Shown piece by piece: positions 7,550-7,557 of a stretch of DNA of 7,557 bases. The stretch covers positions 1-7,557 of the forward strand of contig CAZVCJ010000190.1 of NCBI GenBank assembly GCA_964625745.1, given 5' to 3'. The number at the start of each line of letters is the position of its first letter. The first letter of the stretch is position 1. Position numbers and translations under genes: made by a program. This DNA comes from CAZVCJ01 sp964625745. GTDB lineage: Bacteria; Chloroflexota; Anaerolineae; VGOG01. The notes under the pieces are model-generated. The model had not been told where the DNA came from and searched no databases. It was given only the letters and a program-made list of their open reading frames with translations.

Positions 7550-7557
7550 CTCTCGAA

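Overview
This is a bacterial chromosomal segment carrying ordinary housekeeping genes, with an unusual load of short repeats placed between and inside them. Base composition is GC-rich: lines I counted by hand inside uvrA and the FAD gene are about 62-67% GC, while the first gene is nearer 45-55%. The repeat style (TTTCACG heptamer runs, GAGGCAAT octamers, CTTCGA/GCTCAG elements, C-run/G-run palindromes) suggests a Chloroflexota-like (Anaerolineae-type) genome or metagenome bin. That is an inference from style, not a demonstrated placement.

Layout, left to right. At 1-623 (+) is the 3' part of an OmpR/PhoB-type response regulator whose receiver has Asn where the phosphoacceptor Asp should be. 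It is followed by a heptamer array that supplies its stop codon, a strong intrinsic terminator (673-707) and a candidate sigma70-type promoter (706-734). uvrA, for the damage-recognition ATPase of nucleotide excision repair, follows at 785-3694 (+). A 28-bp-armed hairpin (3691-3757) begins at the uvrA stop codon. Then comes a tight three-gene (+) unit: a macrodomain ADP-ribose-ester hydrolase (3792-4331), a COG2509-like FAD-dependent oxidoreductase (4344-5729) and miaB, the tRNA methylthiotransferase (5726-7093). xseB, the exonuclease VII small subunit, lies on the minus strand (7199-7441) and converges on miaB.

The most interesting part is the repeat architecture. The 105-bp gap between miaB and xseB, plus a few codons of each gene, is two diverged copies of one roughly 58-bp structured repeat in inverted orientation, centred exactly on base 7146. 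Each copy can form three successive hairpins, and all three stems carry compensatory base changes between the copies. The TGA stops of miaB and xseB occupy the same position in their respective copies. Other repeats lie in frame inside uvrA (two places) and miaB (two places) at positions where family members have loops, linkers or little sequence. Every gene that ends a transcription unit here (response regulator, uvrA, miaB, xseB) has its stop codon inside a repeat.

Functionally the genes are only loosely related: DNA repair (uvrA, xseB), ADP-ribose metabolite or protein de-modification (macrodomain), an uncharacterised flavoprotein and tRNA modification. I see no defence, phage or CRISPR system.
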